A stretch of DNA of 64,000 bases from positions 106,860,305 to 106,924,304 of the forward strand of contig OZ026518.1 in assembly GCA_964019695.1 (NCBI GenBank). The letters are read 5' to 3'. Below are positions 43,970-55,955 of the stretch, in pieces. A program made the position numbers and the translations under genes. The notes beneath the pieces were generated by a model, which did not search any database, was not told the origin of the DNA, and saw nothing but the letters and a program-made list of their open reading frames with translations. This DNA comes from Loripinus fragilis. Taxonomy: Eukaryota; Mollusca; Bivalvia; Lucinida; Lucinidae. Each line of letters starts with the position of its first letter. Positions within the stretch are counted from its first letter, which is position 1.

Positions 43970-44205
43970 TTACACGAGTGATCATTTCATATGATTATTC
44001 AGATTATGTTTTTGACCTTTAAAATAGTATTTTATCGCCTTTAAAGTTTGTTTATTTCAATGAACATTTGCATTGTTGAAACGGACGTCGTCATGACGTT
44101 ACTTGTTCCTACCGAAAGTGTTATGTAACGTGTGGTCATAATATTATGTATGACATGACGTTATCCACTGAATAACAGTAACGTCATATGATAAATGTTT
44201 ATTGT
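43970..44205. repeat. Interspersed repeat (CAGTGGATAACGTCATG), inverse of 19410-19620
   Basis: TATTTTATCGCCTTTAAAGT, AACGTGTGGTCATAATATTA and GACGTTATCCACTGAATAAC. It ends about 30 bp before the acceptor of the 44237 exon. Confidence 0.76.
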
Positions 44206-44236
44206 TTATAGTTTGTTTTCTGTTTTCTTTTTTCAG

Positions 44237-44289
44237 TGGGCTATGTTGACTCGTCCAATATTGAGGTAGACACTGGAATGATACGTAGA
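44237..44289 (+). CDS. FYB1: FYB1-like adaptor, last strands of hSH3 domain
   Basis: A 53-bp exon after TTTCTTTTTTCAG, donor GTAAGC. It completes a split Val codon and reads GYVDSSNIEVDTGMIRR. GYV/GYI followed by a short acidic strand closes every SH3 barrel; vertebrate FYB1 has GYI then VEIDYD at this point. It comes 12 kb after the preceding hSH3 exon. A repeat related to 19410-19610 ends about 30 bp before the acceptor. Confidence 0.87.
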
Positions 44290-44411
44290 GTAAGCTGTTG
44301 TTCACTGATTTATGAACATTCTTCTGGTAGAAGGGTCATCATATACAAGAAATTATCCTCGAAATATCGCATCGCATCATTCTGTAGCCCTAACTGCGGC
44401 TTTATTTAGTA

Positions 44412-44625
44412 TTAACTCTTTGCCCCCTTGGGAAATTTTACATGCTTTTTTGTTGTCTGCTGATTTTTTTCAAAATAATTTTTTTTTTAAAATTCTTTCG
44501 GGAATATCATCTGAGTGTCAAACAGATTAGATCGAGGTCAGGCCCGACATTTTGTCGGGCCTGATCTGAGTCCAATCTGTTTTGCAAAGGTTGTGAGCAG
44601 ACGACACCAGTGGGTAAAGAGTTAA
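44412..44625 (+). repeat. TTAACTCTTT MITE, complete
   Basis: TTAACTCTTTGCCCCCTTGG to GGGTAAAGAGTTAA, 214 bp; core GGCCCGACA / TGTCGGGCC. The best preserved copy in the window. Confidence 0.88.
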
Positions 44626-45329
44626 AAAGGGTATTAAGCAGGGTTATATAAGCAATTATCCTCAGTTACTGCATTGCAATAATCATCAGTATTTTCTAAA
44701 TGATCAAAATCTATTCGGTAGTGACAAGAAATTATCTGAAAATTACATTGCATTAGCTTCTGACATTTTCTTTCCTTTACATTTCTTGTCAAAGCATTGA
44801 ATGAGAAATTATCCACAATATTGCATTGCATTAGTCTCCAGCATTTTCTTTTCTATTTTCAGTTGGTGAAAACCTTCTCAGTTGATTATCCTTCAGTATT
44901 GCTTTGCATTTCTTTCTTCTTTACATTCAAATGTACATGACTAAGACATAGAAATATTTCTCAAAAATTCTTCCAGGCTCCAGTATATTCTTTTCTTTTT
45001 GGTCAAAATCCTACAAAAATATTATCCCCGACCATTGCAATGCTTAGTCTCAGGACTACAGCTTCTTTTGGTGCTACAGTCGACATGAACTTTATAAATT
45101 TTTATGGTTATATGAAATTATCCTGAACTAGATCAATAGCTACATGTTCATATTATATCGATCCTTTTTAAGTGGTGTGTGTCTAAAAATTATGTGATAT
45201 TGCTTTAGATGCCAGTTTCTGTTGTTTTGCTTGGGATGGGTAGTTCGGAAAAATAATGTTGCTTATTCAAGGTTCAATCCAATATTCCCATGAATACATC
45301 AACTATTCTAAAAACTTACAACATAAATA

Positions 45330-45985
45330 CCATTTCGTCTAACCACCATTTTGATAGAACACCATTTCCTACTAATAGACAATTCATCTAATGACCAAAA
45401 CATCTAACGACCATTTCATGTAAATGCTAAATTGTCTAATAGACAATTTGTGGAATACAACATTTTGTCTAAATTTCATCTAAAAAGGTCTAAAATTAAT
45501 CTAAAGAATGTCTAATACAAAATTTATAAGATAAATATATTTGGAAATATAATTGGAACATAAGCTATTAAAAGACACATTAAAAGGTCTGAAATATCTA
45601 GTAGGGGGGTTTGATCTAGTGGTTCAAGTTGAATCCTGGTAATGTCACGCAGGTAATCCATCTTTTCCCTCCCATGGTAGCATGTGCGATGCATGTGAGT
45701 ATGTTCTTTCTTAAAACACCACCAACAATGGCGGTAAGTGAATTCCTGAAAGGTGTGACAAATTGGTCTAAAAGACCTTTATTTTTTTGGACTGAATGTC
45801 GCACACAGCTTAATTTTAGACAAATTGTCAATTAGATGAATTGTCTATTAAATCAGTTGTTAATTTAGACTAAATAGCATTTAGTGAAATGTACAGTAGA
45901 CAAATTAGTCTTTAGATGAATTGTCTATTAGATGAATTGGCATTTAGATAAAATGGATTTAGACGAAACGTCGTACACCCGATAA
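45330..45985. repeat. Low-complexity inverted-repeat element (TTGTCTATTAGATGAATT)
   Basis: CATTTCGTCTAA near the left, TTTAGACGAAACG near the right, with many ACAATTCATCTAAT / TTAGATGAATTGTCTATT motifs on both sides of a different middle (45600-45800). Confidence 0.65.
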
Positions 45986-46066
45986 ATTATATATTATGCA
46001 CAACAGATGGAAGTTGCACTGTTGATATAATGGTAGATAAACCAGGCACTTAACATACAAGTAGAC

Positions 46067-46068
<2 letters not shown>

Positions 46069-46158
<90 letters not shown>
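46069..46158. repeat. (ATC)30 microsatellite
   Basis: An uninterrupted run of ATC, 90 bp. A minus-strand frame through it reads poly-Asp and is not a gene. Confidence 0.97.
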
Positions 46159-46588
46159 TATTGATAAACCTTTCAATTCATGCCTAAAAGCACCGTTGAT
46201 ATAACAGTAAACAGACCAGGCTATATAAAATTTATTTATTAAATAACTATTAAATGAATAAGATGCCTATGAAACATGCCTGGTAAACAGTTCAATGTAA
46301 AACCATGTCTATGAAAAGAAATATGTGTTTGTCTTTGGTTTTGCATTGCACATGCCATAAAGGTATACAAAAATGACAGTTCGTGAGAATTTTGCTTCTT
46401 AAGCTATCTGCGAGTAGCTAAGGCTCAAACAAGCCTGCACATCTGTGCAAGCTTGCCATATCCTTAAATAGTCCTCTCATACACCAAGTATGGAAGTAGA
46501 AGACAGCGTTTGACCAAAATTTAACACTCTAGTTGAACTGGAACTCCTGTATTGCAAAACTTGAAAATAAGCACAGAGATTTTCTTTC

Positions 46589-46816
46589 TTAACCCTTTAC
46601 TCCATAATAGCGCCTTTCGACGCCTTCGAAATATCATGTATTTGAAAATATTATGAAAAATGGAGCTTTGCTCCAAAAGAGCAAATGCTCCATTTTCCTT
46701 AATATTTTCAAAAGTATTCAAAACTTAATTTAAGTTTTTCATGAATTTTTTCAATGTTGTTTAAAATTAGAAAATGATGTCATGATCTAAAAATAACCTA
46801 TGGAGTATAGGGTTAA
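46589..46816. repeat. TTAACCCTTTACTCCATA MITE
   Basis: Ends TTAACCCTTTACTCCATA and TATGGAGTATAGGGTTAA; centre GGAGCTTTGCTCC / GAGCAAATGCTCC. Copies at 51493-51692 and 57175-57393. Confidence 0.83.
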
Positions 46817-46989
46817 CCATGGTTTTGCATTAAATTGTTTACTTGACTTGTGCAATTTTCACAACACTTAACTTGACTTTTAATGTTTTCATATCACAGT
46901 TTGTGGAGTAACTAAACCATTAATTGTCATATTGCAAGGTAATATGTATAATATTAATACTAATTAATTGGTTTCAATAATATACAGGG

Positions 46990-47700
46990 TGCACAGCAAT
47001 TCCTTAAAAAAAACATTTGGTTGGTCAATATGACATTTGGTTGAAAAAGTCAAGTATGAAATTTCCTCAAAATGTCCAACTCATTTGATGAGTAAATTGA
47101 TTAAAGAATTAATTTACACTAAGGAAACTTGCTGTTCAGAAAAGTGACCTAGGCATGCTTGATTATCTATAATATGGATAATGACTTCAACCCTTTTGCC
47201 ACCAGTCACAACATTTGTCACATGCCCTCTGATCTGCTTAATATGTAGTTTGGTAGCCTATTTTGTAATCAAAAGGAATCCAGACCAGGGTTCATAGCAG
47301 GACTAGAGAAATCTGCAATCTTCAAATCTGATTCGGTCTGAGCATCTGCCAAAAAGGATCTGCATATTGTACCCCTCCCCCCCCCCCCCCCACACACACA
47401 CACACAAACAATTCACCCCAAGATCAAGACCTGATGCCTATTGTCAGCAAAAATAGGAAGGCCTTTTACTGTTTGATTACTTTTCAGTACTATCTTCTCT
47501 ATGGAAGTTTGTGTTGTGTAACTTGAAGGCACCAAACTTGACTTTTATATTGTTGACTAGGCCATCAAGCAAAAATTCAAAGAAACAAAAAAATTACATG
47601 CTGCAAGCCCCTTTTTACTTTGTTTGATTTTACAGTGGTGTGCTTTTTGTTAATTTTGTTTACTTTTGTTAATTTGGATTTATTTTACTTTAACATAATG
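46990..47700. other. Intron sequence with C and CA runs
   Basis: Nothing coding; a poly-C run followed by CACACACACACA sits near 47378-47405. Confidence 0.45.
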
Positions 47701-47704
47701 CACA

Positions 47705-48079
47705 TTAAAGCTGCATAGTCTGTAACTTCTGATCTTCTCATTTTAAAAATAATGTTTTTATTTTTCAAGAACGCAGTAAATATACTCAAATTCAGGTAAA
47801 CATTTTGCCATTTTCGTAAATCTTAACAAGTTATCACTATCAAAACAACTGCATTTATGTTAAAATTCAACGGTCTAGAATTATTGGAGGGATGCAAATA
47901 ATTACAAACAAGAGAAAAATACACCTATTTGATAAGATAATTCACCTTTCCATGCAGTTTTCAGCTGTACTGAACATTTTTATTGTGAAAACATAGCTTA
48001 ATTCTACTTTTACAAATGATTTAAAAAGAAAATAAAATTTTTCGAAAAATGTTCATAGTTACAGAGTATGCAGCTTTAA
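47705..48079. mobile_element. 375-bp inverted-repeat element, copy 2
   Basis: Same ends and the same 375-bp length as 9443-9817, only scattered base differences. Confidence 0.9.
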
Positions 48080-48957
48080 TGGTATTAAAAGGTGTTGAGT
48101 TATGAGCAAAAACAAACTTTGAGCATAATATGGACAAAGAAGTCTAGCTCAACCTACCTACTAGTATTTGGGCAGAGCTCATGCCTCTTTAGCTCATCTA
48201 AGCACAAGATGCTCAAAGAAAGCTTTAATGATCATTGGATGTATGCCTGTCAGTCAACAGTTTTTTTAACTGTTTGCTTTGGGTGAACCTCTATTAAAAT
48301 ATCAAAATTATGCTGTTCCAAAGAATAATAAGATGGTCACCACAGCTGAAAATTAAAAAAAAAACTCTTTCTCATAAACAGCTGGCCTAATTTCTAAAAA
48401 AACAATTTCACACAATTGTTCCCAAGGTTGCCTCTACCAAAATTGCTCAATATACTGTTGCTTTTTACTTGATTACTGACCCAAGTTCAAAATGATTTCA
48501 CACATTTGTTCCCAATATGGTCCTGGTCCAAATTAGCTCAAACCATACTGCTTTAAAAAAATGTTAATAAATTTGCCAGGGTCCAGCGAAAGGTATAAGT
48601 TGGCATCTGTGCATCTATTGAAGACTCAGAACAGCTTGTGCATCCACATAGTCTGATCAGAGTCTTCAATGGGAGTTCTATGGGTAGCCAAGTTTCTCGA
48701 TCACCAGATCGGGATTTCCTTTGTTTTTACCCATGTGAGTTAATTCTATTTCACATACCCTTACCAGCCCATGGGAATGATAAAAAAGTAACAGCCACAC
48801 GTCTGCCCCACGTCGATCAGTGATGTCATTTTAATGTTAAAATGATGTCACCATGTTGCATCTTGGCATATTTAAGATTTTCTGGAATTTTTTTTCATGT
48901 TTTTTCTAATATAAAATGAAATATTTAGTGGTGAGCAAGAAAAAGAATCCATTAATC

Positions 48958-49068
48958 GTGTGAGATAGAAAAATCCGTCCCTCCCGATCACCGTTTGTCA
49001 TCACTCTGCAAGCCTCGTGATGCCAATCTGTGATCCTCAGGACAGATATTTCTGTCCCACCCTCACAT
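48958..49068. repeat. Fold-back repeat
   Basis: GAGATAGAAAAATCCGTCC / GGACAGATATTTCTGTCCC and GATCACCGTTTGTCATCAC / GTGATGCCAATCTGTGATC. Confidence 0.76.
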
Positions 49069-49202
49069 GCATTTCTTCAGGCAGAAAACTAAGACTCTAG
49101 AAAGACAGAATGCACGTATGGGAAGACTGACTTGAATCTTCACTGAACGCACATACATACTTGTACTTTATGCTGGATACTGGCTTAAACTTGTCTTCTC
49201 AG

Positions 49203-49383
49203 GGGCGGATCCAGAATTTCTGGAAAAGGGGTTCATATGTTTAAAGGTGTGGGGGTTCGCTTTGCTGATTTTATTGCATTTTTCTTAAATATTCCATGAA
49301 AATGAAATAATTTGGTCTCACTGAGACCAAATTATTTCATTTTCATAGGATATTTAAAAACAGGGGGCGGGATCCGCCTCGCT
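49203..49383. mobile_element. hAT-like MITE, copy 3
   Basis: CAGGGGCGGATCCAGAATTT to GGGCGGGATCCGCCTC; centre AATTTGGTCTCACTGAGACC. Confidence 0.8.
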
Positions 49384-49389
49384 TCTCTT

Positions 49390-50430
49390 TTCCATTTCAT
49401 TGATGGATTCAACTGAATCAACTGTTTTCTTTCTTTATGGATTCTCTGTTTCCAATGTTTCCCCTTTACAACTTTTTTTATGCCCTGTAGTGGCTATAAC
49501 TAAGTTATTTCCTGGTACATTTATATAGTGTTGATATTTTGTACCTTTTCTATTACTTTTGAACTATTGAATTTGGGGTCCCAAGGTGAAATTGCCACCT
49601 GGGTTGGAGCTTGGGCACGTAGTTGTAGCAGTTACAATGTCTCTTATTGGTGGACTCAGTCTCAGTGCGGGTCCTTTTTGGGGTTCTAAAATTTGTGAAA
49701 CTTTAACAATACACGTTAAATTGTTTTATTTTTCCTTCTTGTATGTACAACCAGTTTTTCAATGCATGCATTTTAAGTTTTTGGTTTTACTTGACCTTCA
49801 GCATACTACACCTGTAAGTGACCTTGAAAGAATGACCTTCCAGCAGCATGTTCATATTGGTGTTTGCAGCTTCTATAACTAGTATTTTAACATTCACATA
49901 CCTAACTAACCCATATAACTATAGCACGATTACTAACCAAGTTTGTATAGTCCCTTTCTAATGTTTTGTTAATTATGCTTCAAATTAATGATCTTGCTTC
50001 ATTTCATAATTTGTGGCGAAGAGATAATTATAAAAGGGTTATGGGTGTTGGGAAAACTGAAACCACTAGTCTAAGATTGTGTATGGTAAAACTTACATTT
50101 CTCCATCAAATATTGTTTCAGTCTACATTCCCTTTGTTTGTACAGATATTAAAGTCTATTTATTGTCGGTACATGTATGTTCTGTGTTTTTTTCATATAG
50201 GAATCAAACATGGGTTTTCATGCATTAACGTTCACCAAGTCCCAAGGAAGGTGTTAAAAACTGAGGGACAATCCCAAGAGTTTCAACATCTCTCAAGGGA
50301 CCTGGCAAATGCTAATGCATTGAAAAACAATGCTTGATTGTTATTATTGCATAAACACAAGGAAATATTCACCTGAATTTACAAAAAGTATGGCTCTATG
50401 TTTTGTTGCCGTTTCATAGTCATCTGGTGG
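49390..50430. other. Non-coding; short open frames without recognisable product
   Basis: Frames at 49586-49882 and 49966-50337 show no domain or family resemblance I can name, and no splice context links them to the gene. Confidence 0.4.
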
Positions 50431-50436
50431 TTGCAG

Positions 50437-51382
50437 GGGCGGATCCAGGATATGTGGAAAAGGGGTTCAGATATGTAAAGGAGGGGGGAGGGGGCTATCT
50501 CAAACGCAATATCTTAACCAAAAATCCCGCTATAAGAGAGGCAGCGTATAAGACCATTGTCCGCCCTCAGGTAGAGTATGCTAGTTCAGTTTGGAGCCCA
50601 CATACAAAAAAAGATATAAACAAAATTGAAATGGTTCAACGACGGGCAATTAGGTGGACACAAAACTCATATTCTTCATATGCTAGCGTTACCCAAATGC
50701 AAAATCAACTAGGGCTAAGAACACTGGAACAGAGGAGAGCAGATGCTAGAGTGATTATGCTTTTTAAAATTATACATGGACTAGTTGCAATACCCCTGCC
50801 ACAATATTTTGAACAACCCTCCAGAATGACAAGACATAGCCACCCCCTCGCACTGCGTCAAATTCACACATCTGTGAACTATTACAAATACTCTTTTTTC
50901 CCAGCAGCAGTTGTATATTGGAATAGACTGCCATGTTCTGTTGTAACACTGCCAACGTTGGATACATTCAGCGTGGCAGTGCGGTCACTTGACCACCCTA
51001 TGTTCTAACCTAACAAAGATCTGTTTTTAATCTGCTTTTAATCTCCTGTACATTCTTTTTAACACTTTCATCTTTTATTCAGTTCTTTTTCCGAACACTT
51101 TTTGTACCGTGGCTTTAAGACGCAATCCACCTGCACGTAATCCTCGCGAGGGGGTGTTGCAGTATATAAAGAAAGAAAGAAAGGGGGCTCACTTTGCTGA
51201 TTTTATCTCATTTTTCTTAAATATCCCATTAAAATGAAATAATTTGGTCTCAGTGAAAATATCCCATGAAAATGCAATAATTTGGTCTCAGTGAGACCAA
51301 ATTATTTCATTTTAATGGACAATTTAAAAACTGAAGGTGGGGGTTTGAGCCAACCCCCTGAACCCCCTCTGGATCTGCCACT
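50437..51382. mobile_element. hAT-like MITE, copy 4, interrupted by a LINE
   Basis: CAGGGGCGGATCCAGGATAT on the left, CTCTGGATCTGCCACTG on the right. The centre AATAATTTGGTCTCAGTGAG is partly duplicated at 51236-51320. The LINE occupies 50497-51181. Confidence 0.84.
50497..51181 (+). mobile_element. 5'-truncated LINE (CR1/Jockey-like) with 8-bp target duplication
   Basis: Encodes (to 51008) REAAYKTIVRPQVEYASSVW, SPHTKKDINKIEMVQRRAIR and SFFPAAVVYWNRLPCSVV, the C-terminal tail typical of CR1/L2/Jockey reverse transcriptases. The 3' part ends in a TATATAAAGAAAGAAAGA repeat tail. AGGGGGCT stands at 50489-50496 and again at 51182-51189. The frame is intact within the fragment, so the insertion is fairly recent. 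Confidence 0.9.
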
Positions 51383-51492
51383 GTGTTGGACATTTTCAAT
51401 TATATTCCTGTTCTAGGGCCAAGCCATATATATGTATAAGAGCAATAAATGGATCAGCTATCATAAAATGTCTTGGCCCAGAACAAGTGAAT

Positions 51493-51692
51493 TTAACCCT
51501 TTACTCCATAAAAGTTGCCTTTTGACACCTTTTAAATATCACATATTGGAAAATATTATGGAAAATGGAGCATTTGCTCTTTTCGAAAGTCTTCAAAACT
51601 AAGCTGAAATTTTTCTTGAATTTTTTTTAATGTTGTCTAAAAATAGAAAATGACATCATGTTTTAAAAGTAGCCGATGGAGTAATGCGTTAA
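51493..51692. repeat. TTAACCCTTTACTCCATA MITE, half of core deleted
   Basis: TTTAACCCTTTACTCCATAA to GATGGAGTAATGCGTTAA; only one GGAGCATTTGCTC remains of the hairpin. Confidence 0.78.
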
Positions 51693-52117
51693 GGTACCAA
51701 ATCCGTGTGTTAACAGCATATGAATTGCTTTGTTAATACATGGGTTTGTGCTGGTTGAAACATGACTGTTAAAAGCATGCAAAATGGATTTTATGCACTA
51801 ACGTTGAATAATTACAACTGTCATAACATTTATTGAGATCCGCTAATCTGATTGGTCAAGAACGGTCATCTGATCGCATTGACCTGTATTTCATTTTTCA
51901 ATGAACCCGGTCCGTATTCATGAGGGGGCGGGGCCATTCACGACAGAACTACTTTTGTGATACTGTGCAATGCTTCAATGAAGAGAAAGGACAGACTGCA
52001 ACTACTGACACTTTACCTTGCACCTACACCTATATTTTCAGATAGAAAAGCAAAGATTAACTTACATACGACGCCTAAATGAACAGTAGTCATACCGATC
52101 AGCTGTCTGCTGCCATG

Positions 52118-52432
52118 CGCGGTTCCAGGAATTTTCGTCATGGGGGGGGGGGGGGGGGGGGGGGGGTCCACGTCAATGTGACAAAAAAAAACTGACAGCG
52201 TTGTTTGTTTGTTTTTTGCTTTTTCTTAGTACTCGGCTTATTTTACAGAAGTCAAATGGTCAATTTCAAAGAGAAGTAACATTTTTCAAAGTTCCGGGGG
52301 GGGGGGGGGGGGGGGGGGGGGGCCGGGGGGGGGGGAAGGGTCCAATTGCTTACTCCCTATTGAAACCCAAATAACTTGTGATTTTCCAGGGGGTCCGGAC
52401 CCCCTGCCCTCTCCCCTCTGGATCCGCACTTG
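52118..52432. mobile_element. hAT-like element with two long poly-G runs
   Basis: GCGCGGTTCCAGGAATTTTC on the left and CCCCTCTGGATCCGC on the right. G runs are 25 long at 52142-52166 and 27 long at 52296-52322, the second followed by CC and another 11 G. Confidence 0.68.
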
Positions 52433-53007
52433 GCTGCGATCTATTTATTAGTTTCCCAGTCCGCAAAATGATGAGATCCCCTCTTGGCTTGCACATGTGC
52501 TCGTTTTCCTGCAACTTCGTTGTATGTTTTCAGTCAAGCCCCGCAATAAAATCGTTTCTTGAACTTACTGCATGACTGTTGCCTGGGTTATCCAACATCT
52601 TTTGCAATTCGTCTTTGCTTTCTTCAATCACTCAATAAAGATAGCTCAATTTCTTTTTGCTGGGGGTCATTTCTTGTCCTTTCCAAGCCATTTGACAGAT
52701 GATGCTTTTCGTCACCAATGTAAATGAATGACGTCATATCCGATGACGTAACTATCGTACACATTCTAATGAAGTTTTTTCGGTTGTCACTAGGTAAAAA
52801 CGAGATTCTAGTCTCTAAAATGTAGTTGTTTATTTTCAATTGGAGAAAGGCCGCCATTTTGATTTTTGAACGTCGCGATCGTTACGTCTTCATACGCACG
52901 TCATAGTCTAAATGCGCGAAACAAATTATTAGCTGGAAACGTATTTTTTTAAGGAAAACATAATTAAAAATACTCAATAAGAATGAATAAAGAAGATGTT
53001 GTAATTA

Positions 53008-53170
53008 TAAGAATTGAAAGTTATTTTTCTGCGTTTCACTGAGGTATGAAATGTCGTTTAAATTACATCTAATTTAAGCATGAAAACCTTCGGTTTTCAT
53101 GCAAATTAGATGTAATTTTCCCGACATTTCATACCTCAGTGAAACGCAGAAAAATAACTTTCAATTCTTA
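53008..53170. repeat. Long near-perfect hairpin
   Basis: TAAGAATTGAAAGTTATTTT, then CTGCGTTTCACTGAGGTATG and ATTACATCTAATTT, all mirrored to TTCAATTCTTA at the right end; loop at AACCTTCGGTT. Arms of about 78 bp with a few indels. Confidence 0.92.
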
Positions 53171-53207
53171 AATGACACATAGTAGTTGACTATCTTCTTT
53201 GCATAAA

Positions 53208-53400
53208 AAAGTGAGTATGATCAGGAAATACCACAATCACATACTGTAGATCAACCCACGGCACCATGAGGATGAGCCACAGAACATTTATAGCAAGACA
53301 ATAATAGCAAAGCAACCAGCTTTCTCTTCCTTTTCAAGATGATTGCAAAACTAAAGTGGACACAAAGTAATGCATAACACAACAACCACAAATACAGAAG
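53208..53400 (+). repeat. Interspersed repeat (AAATACCACAATCACA type)
   Basis: GTATGATCAGGAAATACCAC and GGACACAAAGTAATGCATAA. Confidence 0.7.
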
Positions 53401-53601
53401 TCTCACAAACAATGGGAAGTACATTAAACAATAGATCAACAACAACAGAACGGTCAGCAGCCTAAGCCACCCTGGGGCTTAAATGCATTTAACTAGCGCT
53501 AAATTCTCCTAAAACTCTTACATAATCAAGTTCCTCATACATGTCCTATATTTTCATCACTACCTGGTGCAAAACATTAATGTAGAGAAGGCTAAAAAAA
53601 A

Positions 53602-54068
53602 GGATTGTTTCTCGGGCCATTTTTTTTAAAAAACAGATGCGGCAGGGCGGCTTTTTATTTAAATTTTTATTCAGCAGAAAACAGATGCGGGAACTTTTTT
53701 TTTTGAAATTCAAACGATTTTTTCTGATATTATTCATGTCAGGCCATAAAACTTGATAGCGAAAGCCTCTGCACATTAAGTAGATTTGACTTCATCACCT
53801 TTGCATAAAACTTACACTGTTGGGGCTCGATAACTAACAAAACACAGTAGAAAAGCATCGAAGAATTACCGGAAATGGAGTCGAGAATAATTAAACTGGC
53901 AAACATTACCGGCAATGGACCACAACGTCCGAGTGAAACCACATGGTCATTACCAATAATGATGTTAAGAAATTGGAAAAGCGTTTTTTTTTTCTTTTTT
54001 AGAAAGCAATAAAAAAAAAGTAATGCGGGGCTTTTAAAACAGATGCGGCGGTGCCCGAGAAACAATTC
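53602..54068. mobile_element. 467-bp element with GGATTGTTTCTCGGGC inverted ends
   Basis: Ends match at 15 of 16 positions. ACAGATGCGG occurs three times inside (about 53634, 53681, 54040), near the ends. AT-rich and non-coding. Confidence 0.76.
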
Positions 54069-55955
54069 AATATTTTTTTTGGCCTAGAGATAGTGTCAAC
54101 TTATGGAATAGATTTACATCCTTTATTTTCTGCTCTGTTATGTCTGTTAATCATGATCAGAAATTAGATGGTGTATCCAGAGAAGCAAAAACATTATTTC
54201 AGCTAATTTATTTTAGCCATGGCTTTATTTGAATTTAACCTTGGCTTAAATAAAGAAATGCCATGGCTATATTTATTTATTTCAACGTTATATTATTTGA
54301 GCCATACCTGAATTTGAATATAATATTATATGGCTAAGGCATAGATAATTTAGCCAGAACATAATAAATTAGCTCTTTGTCTAAGGCAAAAATAATTTAC
54401 CATCAGCTTTTGGCTTATCTTTTTTCTTTGGCATTCTCCCTTGAAAAAAATCCTTATATTTAAAGAGAAACTGTGCTGATTTTGTCATATTTAAAAGATA
54501 TTCAAAGCATGACATCAACTTAATGCCCACTCTCTTTCAGGTATTTATGATGTTTCATTCCCTGGTATAGTAAAAAGTTTGGAGACTACAGTATTATAAG
54601 ATCAACTTCTGGTTTGGTGATTTTGACTCGATACTGGTGTCAACTCTAATCTTTACTGATTTGATTGTTTCATTGTCAAACCACAGAAGTGATACTTTTA
54701 TACTGTTGTCATCCTGTTATTATTTTGTTATAACATTCTTATTTGATTTTATTTGAATGCCTGGTACCAGAAAGGGGACTGAAGGGTTTTATGACTTGAT
54801 TTTCATCAACAAATGTCACATTTTTTTCAAATACTGAATTAATCTTTTTATAGAATGTTGAAATAACATGGTCACAAATAATTTTTCAGAAAGCCTATTT
54901 TTTGGCTCATGTATTAAATGATGATCATGTTATACATAGGAAAAAGATAGTTAACTTAATTAGTCAGTTGAGTCAGCACATGAGATTTTGGTACTTCTCA
55001 CATATACACCAAAGCCCATGCTGATTTGAGTCTTCATCTTTATCCATGCTTTGTGTGTGCTGTTTGCCTAGGCCATTTTGGCTGGCAACTGGTGTTCAAA
55101 ATTTTAGAACATTTACCATATATGCACTTTGATGGCTTATTTTTTTGATTATTTTATACTGATAGGTTCAGGAGTTTCATACTAAATAGTCCATTTTCTG
55201 GGAAATTAGTTCATGTTTTTTTTTAAGTTACAGAAAATTGTTTTTATATAATTGAGGCATAAAATCAATTATCCACATTTTAAGTACACCTCAGCATGCA
55301 GTTCTCCAAGTGAGTTGTTGTGAGTAATCAGTGTCCATCATCATTGTTTGTCATATATCCCAACAATTTGTTTTTAAAAATTAGACAACACTGTGTCCCT
55401 TACATCCTTTTGCTGATTTTTACCAAACTACACAGGAATGTTCAATGTTTGACCCTCTTTAAAATTGACTTAGCTCATTTGATTAATAAAAAAAACTATA
55501 TACATTAGGGAGTGGGGCCTTTTGTGACCTTAAAAAAATCTGCCTCCAGGTGGCAGCTTGGTTTCCTTTATAAAATGTCTCGTGTTATGCAAGAGATCAG
55601 AATTAAAAGCAATTAGGGAGAAAGGGTTGCCAAGTGACCTACCAAACTGCTTAAATGAAAACCTTTCAAAGACATGATTTCTAGAGGGCAAGGCTGGTCC
55701 TTCCCTTTTATTCCAATATTGGAAAATTTGAAATAAAACCTCAATTGTCATTAGTGAAAAGAATTTGACAGAAATTGATATGAATAGACCTATAAACTTC
55801 TGCTTAAATGGTTGAAAAATGAATTTGGTCAATCCATGTAAAACATTGCAAAAGTATTGTCTAAACAATCAGGTCAGCGATGCCATAGACCATCTTGGCC
55901 CTATCCTTTATTTTGTATTGAATTCATGAAAACCTTTTTTTACATTTTGTATAAT
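54069..55955. other. Intron sequence, mostly unremarkable
   Basis: Contains a splice-acceptor-like CTCTCTTTCAG at 54540 followed by a short frame GIYDVSFPGIVKSLETTVL and a stop, but its phase does not fit the gene as built. The rest shows no repeat structure or coding signal I can support. Confidence 0.4.

Noticed and set aside
45994..46176. Poly-Asp open frame
   Set aside because: It is the (ATC)30 microsatellite read on the minus strand.
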